Source: Panopea generosa
Lineage: Eukaryota > Mollusca > Bivalvia > Adapedonta > Hiatellidae
DNA: 64,000 nt
Assembly (NCBI GenBank): GCA_029582155.1
Contig: CM055912.1
Location: 1,178,001 to 1,242,000 of the forward strand
Direction of reading: 5' to 3'
Each line of letters opens with the position of its first letter. Positions within the stretch are counted from its first letter, which is position 1. The notes beneath the pieces are model-generated. The model saw only the letters and a list, made by a program, of their open reading frames with translations. It was not told the origin of the DNA and searched no databases. Made by a program: the position numbers and the translations under genes. This document shows positions 1 through 11,746 of the stretch, in pieces.

Positions 1-1821
1 ACTGTTTAGATAAACTATCAGAGCTTAAATCTCACTGTTTAGATAAACTATCTGAACTTCAAGCTCAATGTTTAGATAAACTATCAGAGCTTAAAGCTCA
101 CTGTTTAGATAAACTATCTAAACTTCAAGCTCAATGTTTAGATAAACTATCAGAGCTTCAATCTCACTGTTTAGATAAACTATCTGAACTTCAATCTCAA
201 TGTTTAGATAAACTATCAGAGCTTAAATCTCACTGTTTAGATAAACTATCAGAGCTTAAATCTCACTGTTTAGATAAACTATTTGAGCTTAAATCTCACT
301 GTTTATATAAACTATCAGAGCTTAAATCTCACTGTTTAGATAAGCTATCTGAGCTTCAAGCTCACTGTTTAGATAAACTATCTGAGCTTAAAACTCACTA
401 TTTAGATAAACTGTTGGAGATTAAAGCTCACTGTTTAGATAAGCTATCAGAGTCTAAATCTCACTGTTTAGAAAAGCTATTAGAATCTAAATCTCAGTTA
501 AGATAAGCTATCAGAGTCTAAATCTCACTGTTAATATAAACTATCAGGGATTAAATATTACTGTTTAGATAAACTATAAGAGATTAAATATCACTGTTTA
601 GATAAACTATCAGAGTCTTAATCTCACTGTTTAGAAAAGCTATCAAAGATTAAATATCACTGTTTAGATAAACTATCAGAGTCTAAATCTCACTGTTAAG
701 ATAAACTATCAGGGATTAAATATCACTGTTTATATAAACTATCAGAGTCTAAATCTCACTGTTTAGATAAGCTATCAGAATCTAAATCGTACTGTTAAGA
801 TATCTAAATCTCACTGTTAAGATAAACTATCAGGGATTAAATATAACTGTTTAAATAAACTATCAGAGATTAAATATCACTGTTTAGATAAGCTATCAGA
901 GTCTAAATCTCACTGTTTAGATAAGCTGTCAGAGTCTAAATCTCACTGTTTAGATAAGCTATTAGAGTCTAAATCTCACTGTTAAGATAAACTATCAGGG
1001 ATTAAATATCACTGTTTAAATAAACTATTAGAGATTAAATATCACTGTTTAGATAAACTATCAGAGTCTTAATCTCAATGTTAAGATAAACTATTAGAGA
1101 TTAAATATCACTGTTTAGATAAACTATCAGAGTCTTAATCTCAATGTTAAGATAAACTATTAGAGATTAAATATCACTGTTTGGATAAACTATCAGAGTC
1201 TTAATCTCACTGTTTAGATAAGCTATCAGAGATTAAATATCACTGTTAAGATAAACTATCAGAGATTAAATACCACTGTTTAGATAAACTATCAGAGTCT
1301 AAATCTCACTGTTTAGATAACCTATCAGAGATTAAATCTCACTGTTTAGATAAACTATTAGAAATTAGATATCACTGTTTAGATAAACTATCAGAGTCCT
1401 TATCTCACTGTTAAGATAAACTATTAGAGATTAAATATCACTGTTTAGATAAACTATCAGAGTCTTAATCTCAATGTTAAGATAAACTATTAGAGATTAA
1501 ATATCACTGTTTGGATAAACTATCAGAGTCTTAATCTCACTGTTTAGATAAGCTATCAGAGATTAAATATCACTGTTAAGATAAACTATCAGAGATTAAA
1601 TACCACTGTTTAGATAAACTATCAGAGTCTAAATCTCACTGTTTAGATAACCTATCAGAGATTAAATCTCACTGTTTAGATAAACTATTAGAAATTAGAT
1701 ATCACTGTTTAGATAAACTATCAGAGTCCTTATCTCACTGTTAAGATAAACTATTAGAGATTAAATACCACTGTTTAGATAAACTTTCAGAGTCTTAATC
1801 TCACTGTTTAGATAAGTTATC
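1..1821. repeat. 33-bp tandem array (minisatellite/satellite), about 55 units
   Basis: A 33-bp unit beginning actgtttagataaactatca repeats from the window's left edge to about 1821. Units near the left edge end in cttaaatctc or cttcaagctc. Later units change to gattaaatatc or tctaaatctc and often read gttaag in place of gtttag. A higher-order period of about 330 bp (ten units) is clear: roughly 1135-1460 is repeated nearly exactly at 1465-1790, which points to recent unequal exchange or segmental copying. The array runs off the left edge, so its full size is unknown. Confidence 0.95.
3..506 (+). CDS. Open 11-residue repeat frame (partial, no start in window), possible coiled coil
   Basis: Reading from base 3, the first 15 units of the 33-bp array are open for 167 codons, ending at TAA 504-506. 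Each unit encodes 11 residues of the form CLDKLSELKSH, with variants such as CLDKLSELQAQ and CLEKLLESKSQ. Leucines recur at positions 2, 5 and 8, and charged or polar residues lie between them, as in hendecad coiled coils. Most changes among these units are conservative (S/A, K/Q, H/Q, E/K), while units after 506 carry stops in this frame. It may be the last exon of a gene lying to the left, or a non-coding satellite that is open because 33 is a multiple of three. No start codon or splice site settles which. I do not recognise a protein family. Confidence 0.35.
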   Translation, partial: CLDKLSELKSHCLDKLSELQAQCLDKLSELKAHCLDKLSKLQAQCLDKLSELQSHCLDKLSELQSQCLDKLSELKSHCLDKLSELKSHCLDKLFELKSHCLYKLSELKSHCLDKLSELQAHCLDKLSELKTHYLDKLLEIKAHCLDKLSESKSHCLEKLLESKSQLR

Positions 1822-2097
1822 ATTGTTATATAAAGGAAAACTTTTTTTAAGTATATTTATAACCATTTACAAGCAGTTGAAAAAGGAATTGTCAATACTG
1901 TTCCAAATCATATCGCTTTATTATCTTAAAAGTCATTTTAATGCTAAATGTATGCTATTCTTAGAAATTTAACCAATATAAGCATGCATGTATATCATTT
2001 TGATTAAATTATTGATACAAAAAAAAAACACATGTATATATATATATAATATATATTTGTCTTTTTTTTTTGATGATTAAGTTCATTCCTGAGGCAG
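1822..2097. other. Non-coding AT-rich stretch with (TA)n
   Basis: No gene seen. It contains a TA run at about 2035-2055 and a T-rich tract at 2060-2071 just before a possible splice acceptor at 2095-2097. Confidence 0.6.
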
Positions 2098-2239
2098 AGA
2101 TTGTTTGGTGATGTTGATTCTGTTTATCTTGTGTCTGGTAATGTTGATTCTGTGGCAGTAGATGTATGGAAACTTCAACATAGGAACCATGCCAGCAGGC
2201 AGATGGACTATTTTTCTTGTGGAATACATGCATTAAATG
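2098..2239 (+). CDS. Possible isolated exon of unknown protein
   Basis: A pyrimidine tract followed by an acceptor-like CAG at 2095-2097 opens a frame that stays open to a donor-like G|GTATTA at 2239/2240. The roughly 47-residue product reads like protein (start RLFGDVDSVYLVSGN, later VWKLQHRN and QMDYFSCGIHALN), with a short internal echo of DVDSV and NVDSV. No other exon with matching phase was found nearby and I do not recognise the family. It could equally be a chance open frame. Confidence 0.25.
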
Positions 2240-2328
2240 GTATTATAATTTTTCTCAATTACATGTTTAGTTATTCCAATACAACACGCAGTTTGATATA
2301 TAAAATTGTTTGAAATAGTTTGCTATAA

Positions 2329-2641
2329 TGTTGTATGGTGTTTAGCGTCGCTTTCAACAATATTTCAGTCATGTCGCGACGGTGTCTACTTGAGACAGTA
2401 TTCTAAGCACTGTCACACTGGAATATCATGCCGCAGACACATGGTATTATACCCCACCCAGTCACATTATGCTGACACCGGGCCGACCAGATCTAGAACT
2501 CTCCTCTAAATGTTGAGCGTCAAGCGAGGAAGATTCTAGTACCATTTTTAAAGTCTTTGGTATGACCTGGCCGGGGATTGAACCCACGACCTTCCGCATG
2601 CGAGGCGGACACTCTACCACTAGACCACACCGTGGTAGGTT
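2329..2641 (-). repeat. tRNA-headed SINE, - strand (MetaSINE-like)
   Basis: On the reverse strand the element starts with a tRNA-like head at about 2575-2641. This has an A-box-like TGGTAGAGTG and a B-box-like GGTTCAATCC (written on the + strand as ggattgaaccc). The body contains ctttggtatgacc and the tail ends at ttgtatggtgtttagcg. A forward copy with the same organisation lies at 15421-15722, and a 3' fragment lies near 62.5 kb. The head-body layout resembles bivalve SINEs with a shared central domain. The family name is an inference. Confidence 0.8.
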
Positions 2642-4255
2642 TGCTATAAATAAATTAGATGTACCTTATATTATAAAATGAATTAGATGACTTACATTTC
2701 AAATGTGTATTAATTAATATTACATGTTAAATGTTGTCAGATTAAGCTCTACTTTAAGGCCAGGATGTTACATTTACTGACACCATGATTGTGTTCAGTA
2801 CTGCAGTACTGTTGGGGCAACCATACTGGCTGGCATGATGACAACAGACACCAGTAACAAATCAGGATTGCAGGACAGCCCATTGTAAACTGAGAGATGC
2901 CATTAAATGTAATAAGGTAATAGCTATTGCCTGTAATATGACAATTATTCTGTATTTTCTGAAGTTTTAATTAAGATCTGAAGTTAAAAGCTGCCTACAT
3001 ATTGCTCCTCAATATAGCTTGTTACATTAAAGGGAATTTATCAGGATTTTTTAAAATTGGCTATAAACATTTTTTTCCAATACAACATGCCTATATATAC
3101 TCACTGACCCTGTATTGCCATAAAAAATATCTATTAAATCATTAAAAAATAGTATATTGAAAAAGGATTTCCTAACTTTGGCTACACGCCTAGGTTCAAT
3201 TAAAATAGATTTCCCACTTAAAATTGCAATATATTTTGTGATGTTTGAGAGAGGTCACGTGATTTCATTTGATTTTGATTTTATCTGTTTTACAGGTTTA
3301 CACATAATAAACAATGTTTCATCTTAGAAAATGTCCGAATGACGACACAAAGATCGTAGAACAGTATTTAAGTGCTTTCTGTTTATAGATTGGAGATTTC
3401 ATTTCAAATTTACTTTATTTTGTCACATTTTGGTGTGTCTGACATACCACACCATTGTAATTGTCTTTATTAATGATAATCAGATGTGTTTTATCCATTT
3501 TATTTTTTATATTCAGAAAAAGACACTTTCATTCATTTACCCTTTGACTTTAAATGCTGGAAAGAGAACTAACTGTATCTGTAGAAAAACTTTGTATGTT
3601 TATTCTTATTTAGGATGGACACATTCATATTAACTTTTTAAAAATGAAAACATAGAAGTTTCACAATATTAAATTTGATTCAATTGGAGATGAAAAATTA
3701 TTATCTAGTATAATCCACTGCAATGCAGAGAATTTGTACCTGGGATATTAACTTGGGCACTGTGTCCGTCTATGTGTTCGGTAGCAATTCCATAACTCCA
3801 TTTCATGAAATTTTGTACACATATAAACCTAATGATCAAGTAGTGACTTCTGATCTGAGGGTGTTTTCATTTTGAATATTTTTGTTTCCATGGAAACATA
3901 GCCCAAATAACAAATTTCTTTGTTGTTAAGGAGGCCATTGTTGCCATCTTCCAGAGTTTGACCCACATCTGATATGAAAACTGAGTGCAGATTGGTAGAA
4001 GAGAAGTCAGGAATCAGAGCTCTGAAGGCATCCGTAGAAATATGTAATTGTCTTATTTGAAATACAATTATCATTTACTTTACCTCTTTTAATCATAGTG
4101 ACATTTGCAAGCAACATAACAGATGTTTTCTGATAACTGTTTCAAGATATTGGCACCATTTCTTTAACCTTTTCAAAACCATAAAAATAATCAACTTTCA
4201 AACTGGGCCCTTATGAGGTTTTGCATCAATATGTTACTATATATGACAAAATTGA
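2642..4255. other. Non-coding AT-rich stretch with a degenerate repeat fragment
   Basis: No convincing exon. About 3730-4075 has the look of a dispersed mollusc repeat (tgtccgtctatgtgttcggta, then a 'gaaattttgtacacat' block) and lies antisense to an open frame of 81 codons that I do not consider a gene. Confidence 0.5.
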
Positions 4256-4279
4256 TACTAACTATATGTCTCTATTTAA

Positions 4280-5892
4280 AGACGTTTACGTGATCAGTTT
4301 ATCCAAGAATGGAATAAATCTATAAATAATGTGTCGAAACTGGACTATTATGTTAAATTTAAACGTCAGTTTGGTTATGAAGAGAACCTTAACAAATTGA
4401 ATAATGATTCACTAAGAAAGCATTTTACATGCCTGAGATTAAGTTCGCATTCCCTGGAAATTGAGACTGGGCGATACAATGTATATGACTGTGCTAACAG
4501 ATTATGTAAACTTTGTAACCAGAATGTCATTGAGTCAGAATACCATTTCTTGCTATGTTGAACTAGATACAAAGATATTCAAACCAAAAATTTAGGCCGC
4601 ATATCTTGGCCAACACTCCATAAATTTACACATACCATGTCGTCTGTAAATGGAAAGATGTTGTTAAAAATTTCAAAATTTATACAAGAAGCTCTTGTAA
4701 TAAGAAAGAGTACCCTTGAAAATATGATTGTTTCGTAAGACTAATAATCCTGTAATGTGTTGTTAAATGTGTTATGTATGCTATGTAATGTTTATTATAT
4801 GTACGAGGTATGTCTCAAAAGTAATAGGACACATTTAGAAATATGCCTTTCAGTGTTTCAATCCAAACAAAACTTGGCATGAATATTTTTCAGTATTTAA
4901 ACTATAAGCTTGCAAACTTTCAATATCATACACCACCATTTAACATTAATTTTGACAAGTCAAAATGTATATGTAACAAAGTACGGTGGAGTTTGACGTT
5001 ATTTGTGCGACGTCAAGTTGACATTCAAATGAGTCATTCTTTTTTCGAACTATGAACCTCTGTGGTACAGCACCAACTACTGGTACATGATAAGATACTA
5101 TGATGACTCATAGATCCTAACCACAGAATGTACACTCAGGCACATGGTCCGGAGGTACTGAAAGTGGTTTTCATCAAGATCCGACTTGAATCCCAGGAAA
5201 ACCACACAATATTTCGGTCGTTCAGATTGCACATGGTCAGTTACTTTTGTCTCACCATTGGAAACCTGTTTGTACCACCAATAGATAAGACTCCAGGATA
5301 TGCTTTTTGTTAAAGAATTGTGTGAAATAAACTTCAGAGTATCCTGTCTGGTCATATTACACCCACCACTAAATTTTACCACACTCCAAATTTCCACTCT
5401 TGGCGTGACGTTGTCCAATGTTTTAACTATTCAAATTCGCACTTGTTCTTTCGAAAGTGCGCAAAATATTCAAATGTTTATCGATAATGTCGAATTTTTT
5501 AACGACATTCGCACATGATCTAAAATTAGGTCCACCCTTATTTTATATCATTTGGCGCAATATTGAGGAAGTTGTCTGCTTTTCAAGGCAATGTTGCTTT
5601 TTTAAATGGCGTCTAATTTCAAAGTCCTCCATACTTCTAAACTCGCGTAACTATGGTGACTTTTGCATGAACCTAATGATGACTGAAAGTTGATTTGATG
5701 TTTTATGACAATAGAAGATGTGTCGATCTATCCATTGATACCACTGGTTTGCATGTAACGCCCTAAATACAAAAATGACAGTCGTCTTATTACTTTTGGG
5801 GCATACCTCGTATAATTGTCTTTGCCATATTTCTTTAAATGTAAATGGCCAAAGGCAAAATTTGCTGATTGCTGAATAAACTTGAATTGATA
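4280..5892 (+). mobile_element. LINE 3' end (C-terminal tail), interrupted by a mariner copy
   Basis: From 4280 to 4735 one frame encodes the C-terminal tail of a non-LTR retrotransposon polyprotein: RDQFIQEWNKSINN, then a conserved ETGRYN block, then LCKLCNQNVIESEYHFLLC, a zinc-finger-like CxxC...H...C segment typical of LINE tails. One in-frame TGA at 4559-4561 separates this from the remaining tail, which ends at TAA after TLENMIVS. The 3' untranslated part resumes after the mariner insertion and ends near 5892 with AATAAACTTGAATTG and an A-rich stretch. Only the 3' end is present, as expected for a 5'-truncated LINE. Confidence 0.8.
4804..5810 (-). mobile_element. Mariner-type DNA transposon nested in LINE 3' end
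   Basis: Terminal inverted repeats are cgaggtatgtctcaaaagta at the left and its near-complement tacttttggggcatacctcg at the right. A TA dinucleotide lies on both sides (4802-4803 and 5811-5812), as for mariner insertions. On the - strand a broken frame at 5098-5418 includes WWYKQVSNGETKVTDH followed by SERPK, matching the helix-turn-helix and GRPK-like linker region of mariner transposases. The rest of the transposase is not open, so the copy is dead. Confidence 0.85.
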
Positions 5893-6330
5893 AAAAATAT
5901 TTTTATTTCAATAGGGGAAAGTCTTTCTTTAAACATTTATAAAAATCAGTAGTAATAATATGTTATTAATTAAGTTATTTTATATTGGTTCTGTTATTGG
6001 TCCAAAGTTATAGGCTGCAGGCCAAAATGTTTGTATGAAACCAATTAATTCAAATAACTGGGTCAATTTTCAATTATTTTATTATGTAAATTAATGTAAT
6101 AAAAGAGACTTATAATATTTTTTAGTGCACTTAACATGAAAATATGTGTTGATACTGTCAATATTGTCAAGTTCAACATTACAATGTCTTCTTTTTATCA
6201 ACTGTTTTAGTTGATTAAGTAAACAACTTAAGCTTCATACAATCATAGTCGTATTGATTCAGTTATGGTTCAAATTGGCTGAGTCCGCGATATATGATGA
6301 CATAACTTTTGCTGATAGTAAGTCAAATAC
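5893..6330. other. AT-rich non-coding stretch
   Basis: Nothing recognisable; no repeat unit or exon seen. Confidence 0.5.
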
Positions 6331-6337
6331 AAACCAT

Positions 6338-6838
6338 TTAAGCTGCTATTCATTATCTGTGTACTTTGTATCATCTCTTCCATTATCTGTGTACTTTATA
6401 TCATCTCTTCCATTATCTGTGTACTTTATATCATCTCTTCTATTATCTGTGTACTTTATATCATCTCTTTCATTATCTGTGTACTTTATATCATCTCTTC
6501 TATTATCTGTGTACTTTATATCATCTCTTTCATTATCTGTGTACTTTATATCATCTCTTCCATTATCTGTGTACTTTATATCATCTCTTCTATTATCTGT
6601 GTACTTTATATCATCTCTTCCATTATCTGTGTAGTTTATATCGTCTCTTCCATTATCTGTGTACTTTATATCATCTCTTCTATTATCTGTGTACTTTATA
6701 TCATCTCTTCCATTACATGTGTACTTTATATCATCTCTTCCATTATCTGTGTACTTTATATTCTCTCTTCCATTATCTGTGTACTTTATATAATCTCTTC
6801 TATTATCTGTGTACTTTATATTCTCTCTCCATTTTTGT
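6338..6838. repeat. 30-bp tandem array, about 16 units
   Basis: The unit cattatctgtgtactttata followed by tcatctcttc is repeated with very little change. C/T variants at one site (cattatc versus tattatc) tend to alternate, giving a weak 60-bp higher order. Because 30 is a multiple of three, two frames stay open (ten-residue repeats PLSVYFISSL and HYLCTLYHLF). I treat these as by-products of the repeat, not as genes. Confidence 0.9.
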
Positions 6839-7082
6839 GTACTTCCAGGTCCGAGTAAAAAGGAAGAGTTCAGAAGCGATATACTGCCATCTACTAATAT
6901 GATTATATGAATATGTTCATCGTTTCCACTAGGAAGTCAACACAGTCATCGACTTTTACTTTTCATAATAGTTTGTAAAGTTATACTTGTTTGAAATAAT
7001 GACAATATCAGGTACAAATCGTAATTTAGAGTGTACATTACAAGTTTTGTATTGCAATACTGCAAGTAAACAGTTTACTGAT

Positions 7083-7356
7083 TGTTGTGTTTGTGTGTTG
7101 TGTTTGTGGTATACACAGGAACACATAATAATACTATTGAAGTAATGGAACTAAAATGAACGACACAAGGCGTGTGCTCTAACTAAGGTGTTTAATGCTC
7201 AGTATCAAAGTAGCAAGTGATTCATGGTATGGAAACGCATGTAATTATAGAGGCAAATTATAAGAGTAGTTCTTATTCTAAGTAAAGGGAAGTAACTACA
7301 ACATAGAATATGCTAAAGAGTAATCATGAGTTATGAACACATGAATAGATAATACA
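7083..7356 (-). repeat. LTR (downstream copy in element orientation)
   Basis: This copy matches 11747-12010. The first 13 bases are present twice in direct repeat (7083-7095 and 7096-7108), which makes this copy slightly longer at that end. Confidence 0.9.
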
Positions 7357-7627
7357 TCTCCTTTCTTATGAAAATGAATGAACAATTCTTATGAATGAAA
7401 TTCTTTGTATGTTACATTACAAATTACTATCAAAATAATTAATCCAACGCGTGTGGCAACATGTGGAGTTTAATTATGTCCGTAATGTCTCATTAGTTCC
7501 ACTTAATTACTATGTCCAGATAACACTTAAACAACGTGGTGGGAATCTGTCAGTTCTTGTAAATTAATAGCTACTGACTGTTGATTTAGCATTGCACTGA
7601 ACTCTAAATGTGAGAGATTATCTAGTT

Positions 7628-10600
7628 TCACAAAGATTCTATTATTTTTGGCTTAACTGATCTGCCATATCTTGTCACATAAACATTTGGTTGTAAACAT
7701 GAATTTGATGCATTTGCTGATAGTTCAGGTGGCGTAATGCAATTTTCACTGGGCTGGGAATTTACATTCTGGTAATCAGTGATCAGATTTTCTTCATTTT
7801 CTGTATCTGGTGAATGAGATTCACAGGGGTTTGAGCTAGAATTTAATGGTGGTACATGTATGTCTGATTTCTGGTTTGTTTCTGCTGGGGGTGAATGGGG
7901 GTATTGTGATGAGGTATTTGTTTTCAGTAAATGACGCCTGTTCCTACAGTATTCTCCACCTTCAGGTGTACGTATGGTATACGAACGATTGTTGTGTTTT
8001 TCTATCACAACTGCGGGTTTCCAAGTTCCGTGTTTAATCCTAACTGGTTCTCCAATCTTAAGGGATTGTAAAGATTTCGCATTTTTGTCGTAATACTGTT
8101 TCTGTTTAGTTTTTTCTTTGTACAGTTTTTCTCTTACTGTCTTGGGATTTGGGGTACTTGGAATCAGCTGTTTAGGATCAGTAGGTAAGAGTGACCTTAT
8201 TTTCCTTCCCATTAACAATTCAGCTGGGGAAAAACCAGAGTTTAGTGGGGTTGCCCAGTATTCTAGCAATACTACTGAAAGTTCTGTACCGGACTGTTTG
8301 GACTTTTTGATCATTTGTTTAGCTATCTTGACGCAAGATTCAGCTAAACCATTGGACTGTGCATAGTGTGGAGAGGATCGAACATGGTTAATGTCCCAAT
8401 CTCTTACAAAGTCCTGAAAATGTTGCGATGTGTAGTAACTAGCTCCGTCACTAGTTTAGTTGGAATCCCGTGATGGGCATACCAAGTTTTCATGTGCTTA
8501 ATTACACAAGAGCTGTTTGTGTTGTGTAATTTCCCTAATTCAAAATAGTTGGAGTAGTAGTCACATACCAGAAGATAATCTTGACCATCTAATGTGAATA
8601 CATCAGAGCCTACAGTTTGCCAGGGGTACTCTGGGATTTCATGAGATACCAGAGGTTCCTTGGGGTTTGAACATCTGTGTTCAATGCATATTTCGCAATT
8701 ACCAACATGGTTGGTAATATTGGCAGTAATGTTTGGCCAAAACATTGTATTTCTAGCGCGTCTCAGACATTTCTCAATTCCAAAGTGACCAGTATGTAGA
8801 ATGTTAAGCATACTTGTTCTTAATTTCGAAGGAATGATTAACCTTTGACCCTTGAAGATAATGTCGTCCATGACACTGAGCTCATCTCTATAAGTCCAGT
8901 AATCATGTAGCTGAGTAGGGCAATCTGAGCGCTTTTCCGACCAACCTGACAAAATAACCTGTTTTAGATGTACTAACTCAGGGTCTTGACCTGTGTGTAA
9001 TCTTATCTCGTGTAACTTTCTGTCACTATACGGCAAGTTTGTTGTGACAAAATGTACATGAAGGTTTGTTGCTTCGGACAGTTCTGGATATGTGTTGGGT
9101 AGAAATTTTCTTGAGAGGGTATCAGCCAGGGGTATCTGAGTTCCTGGTCGGTGCTCTAAAGCGAAGTCGTAACCTTGTAGTTGTAACATCATACGCTGTA
9201 ACCTAGCTGGTGCTACATAGATTGCTTTTTTCATGACTGCTAGAAGCGGTAAATGGTCAGTATGAACTGTTATATGGCGACCATATACATATTGTCTAAA
9301 CCTAGTCATGCCAAATAGAATAGCGTATAGCTCCTTTTCTATTTGTGCCCAATTTATCTCAGATTGTGTAAGTGACTTGCTTGCGTAAGCTATTGGCTTA
9401 CCGTCTTGTAACAATGTTGCGCCTAGACCAAATTTTGAACTATCACATTGCAAAACAATGTGTTTTGTGGGGTAAAAATATGACAGTATACGACCTGGTG
9501 TTTGGGTTAATATGTCTGTCACTTTCTGAAAAGCCTTAACCTGAGGTTCTTGCCAGTGAAAAACAACATCTTTCTTTAGTACTTGTCGGAGGGGTTGTGT
9601 GACCTCTGACAGGTTTGGGGCAAATCTTGATAGGTATACAACCATGCCTAAGATTTTTTCGAGTTCTGGCTTGTCTTTGGGAGGTTCCATATCTCTGATT
9701 GCAGATATTTTCTCAGGGTCGGGTTTGAGCCCTTGGGAGGACAGAACATGACCAAAATATCGGACTTCCGATATTCCTACTGCTAATTTGTCAGCATTCA
9801 AACGAATATGTTTTTCACGACATCTTTCAAGGACATTCCTTAAGTTTTCATCATGTTCCTTTACCGTGTCTCCCCAGACTAGGATGTCGTCAACAATGAC
9901 GCTACAACCTTTAAGACCTTCCAGGCATTCATCCATTTCGCGCTGGAATTCATCTTGTGATGACCTTAGACCCATGGGAGTACGAAGGTATCTGTAACGG
10001 CCCAAAAATGTATTGAACGTTGTAAGGTACGATGATTTGTTGTCAAGTAATAAACTCCAGTAGCCTGATGTACAGTCAAGCTTTGTGAAAACCTTAGCAG
10101 TTGAGAGCTGGGGTAGGATATCATCCAGGGTTTTCATTGGGTAATGTGGTCTTGAGATAGCTTTGTTAAGGTCTTTAGGATCTATGCAGATTCGAACCTT
10201 GTCTGAACCTGGCTTGTTAACTACTACCATTGAATTGACCCATTGTGTTGGAGTGTTAACCTTGGCTATGATGCCAGCCTTTTCCATGTTTTCTAGTTCC
10301 TTGCGAACTTTGTCCTGAATGGCTACAGGGACACGTCTGGGAGGATGTACTACAGGCGTACAATGTTTATCTACTTTGATAGAACATTTCCCAGGAAGAT
10401 GACCAATACCACAAAAAAGTGCATTGTATTGTGTCAAAACAGTATCATTAGTGAGTGGTGTACTGGGGGTATCTACAGACATCACAATCTTAATCAAATT
10501 AAATTCAATGCAGGTTTGGAGACCTAGGATTGGTGACCTATCTGTACGAACGACATAGAAATCAACTTCTTCAGAGTGTGACTTGTATCTACATGTTAAT

Positions 10601-11652
10601 GTGATACTACCAAGTACATTCAAGTTTGCACCATTGTATGCGGTTAGCTTGCAATTAGCTTTCTTTAGGGAGGCTTTTATGTTGGGTGTTTGCCAATTTT
10701 TTTCTGTCAAAATGTTGCAACTGGCACCAGTGTCTAATTTAAAAGGAATTGGTGTATATTTGGGACCAACCTGAATTTCAGCAAATACCTGATTGTCCTT
10801 TGAATTAATAACATCCACGTAAAAACCATCACTGTCACTTTCATTATACTCCCCGTTGTTCCTAATGTCATGAACATGACGTTTTGTTTTGGCACGGCAC
10901 ACAGTTTGAAAGTGATTCCATTTTTTACAAAATAAGCACTGTTTGCCTTTAGCTGGGCATACTGGGTGTGTCCGTTTCTGTCCACAATTTCCACATTTGG
11001 TGTTGTTTATGTCCCTTTTGCTGTGGTGTTCTGGATTGCGGGTGGTATTCCTTTGTTTGGTGTGGCTCTTGTTCCCCTTCCAGTGTGGCTGCTTGACGTC
11101 GCTGACATCATGTTGTCTTTCCATCGATTTCAGCTGTGTCTGAGAATATTCATAGGTTTGTGCTATTTGAATAGCTTTGTCCATGGATAATCTATCACCT
11201 TCCGTAATAAGTTTTTCGCGGATTTTGTTGGAACTTACTCCGAAAACTATTCTGTCTCGGATCATCTCATCCCGTTTATCATACTGGCAGTCAATGGCTG
11301 CAATTTTCAGTTTTGTGATGAAATCTTCAATAGACAATTCACCTTGGCATATATTGTTAAACTGAAAACGTTTAAATACAGAGTTAAGTTTGGGTTGAAC
11401 GTATTCCCCAAATTTCTTGAACAATGTGTCCAGCTTCTTATTATCCTCTGCGGTTAAATTCCACGATTTATGGATATCTCGTCCCTTCTGACCAATCCAT
11501 AAAAGTAAGTATGTACATTTCGTTTCTTCATCTTTATCCTTTAAAGGACCGTTGAAGATAAGATCTACATGATCTTTATATTGTTGCCATGCTTCAGGCA
11601 AGTTTGTGGAAGTCCAGTCCACTTTTGGTGTTGGTACACCGTTGAGTTCCAT
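7628..11652 (-). CDS. Gag-Pol of Gypsy-type LTR element (fossil)
   Basis: Starting from ATG at 11652 on the - strand, the product runs in this order. A Gag region of about 215 residues is followed by a double zinc-knuckle-like region (CGNCGQ and CLFCKKWNHFQTVC, about residues 220-253). Next come an aspartic protease (LDTGAS, about 306), a reverse transcriptase with VDD in the active site, RNase H (LQCDSSKFGLGATLL and later VHTDHLPLL), and the integrase zinc domain (HTGHFGIEKC ... CEIC). The integrase core and C-terminal domain follow and extend to 7628. Gag and Pol share one frame. The order protease-RT-RNase H-integrase identifies Ty3/Gypsy; the Mag/K02A2.6-like placement is an inference. 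There is about one break overall. Confidence 0.9.
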
Positions 11653-11746
11653 TGTAATTTCAATTTATGAATGTTGATAAATCTGTGATTAATCCAAAAT
11701 AATAATGCACAAATGTCACAAATTCAAACTGTAACTTCTGACACCA

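Noticed and set aside
1-1821. CRISPR array
   Set aside because: Units are contiguous with no unique spacers, and the context is eukaryotic.
3829-4074. 81-codon - strand frame
   Set aside because: Lies within what looks like a dispersed repeat; no motif or splice sites.
6254-6902. Long open frames in the 30-bp array (10-residue repeats)
   Set aside because: Both overlapping frames are open only because the unit is a multiple of three and lacks stops; the peptide is monotonous, with no start context or domain.
7846-11365. + strand open frames opposite the Gypsy coding region
   Set aside because: Antisense shadows of the gag-pol frame; no independent motif.
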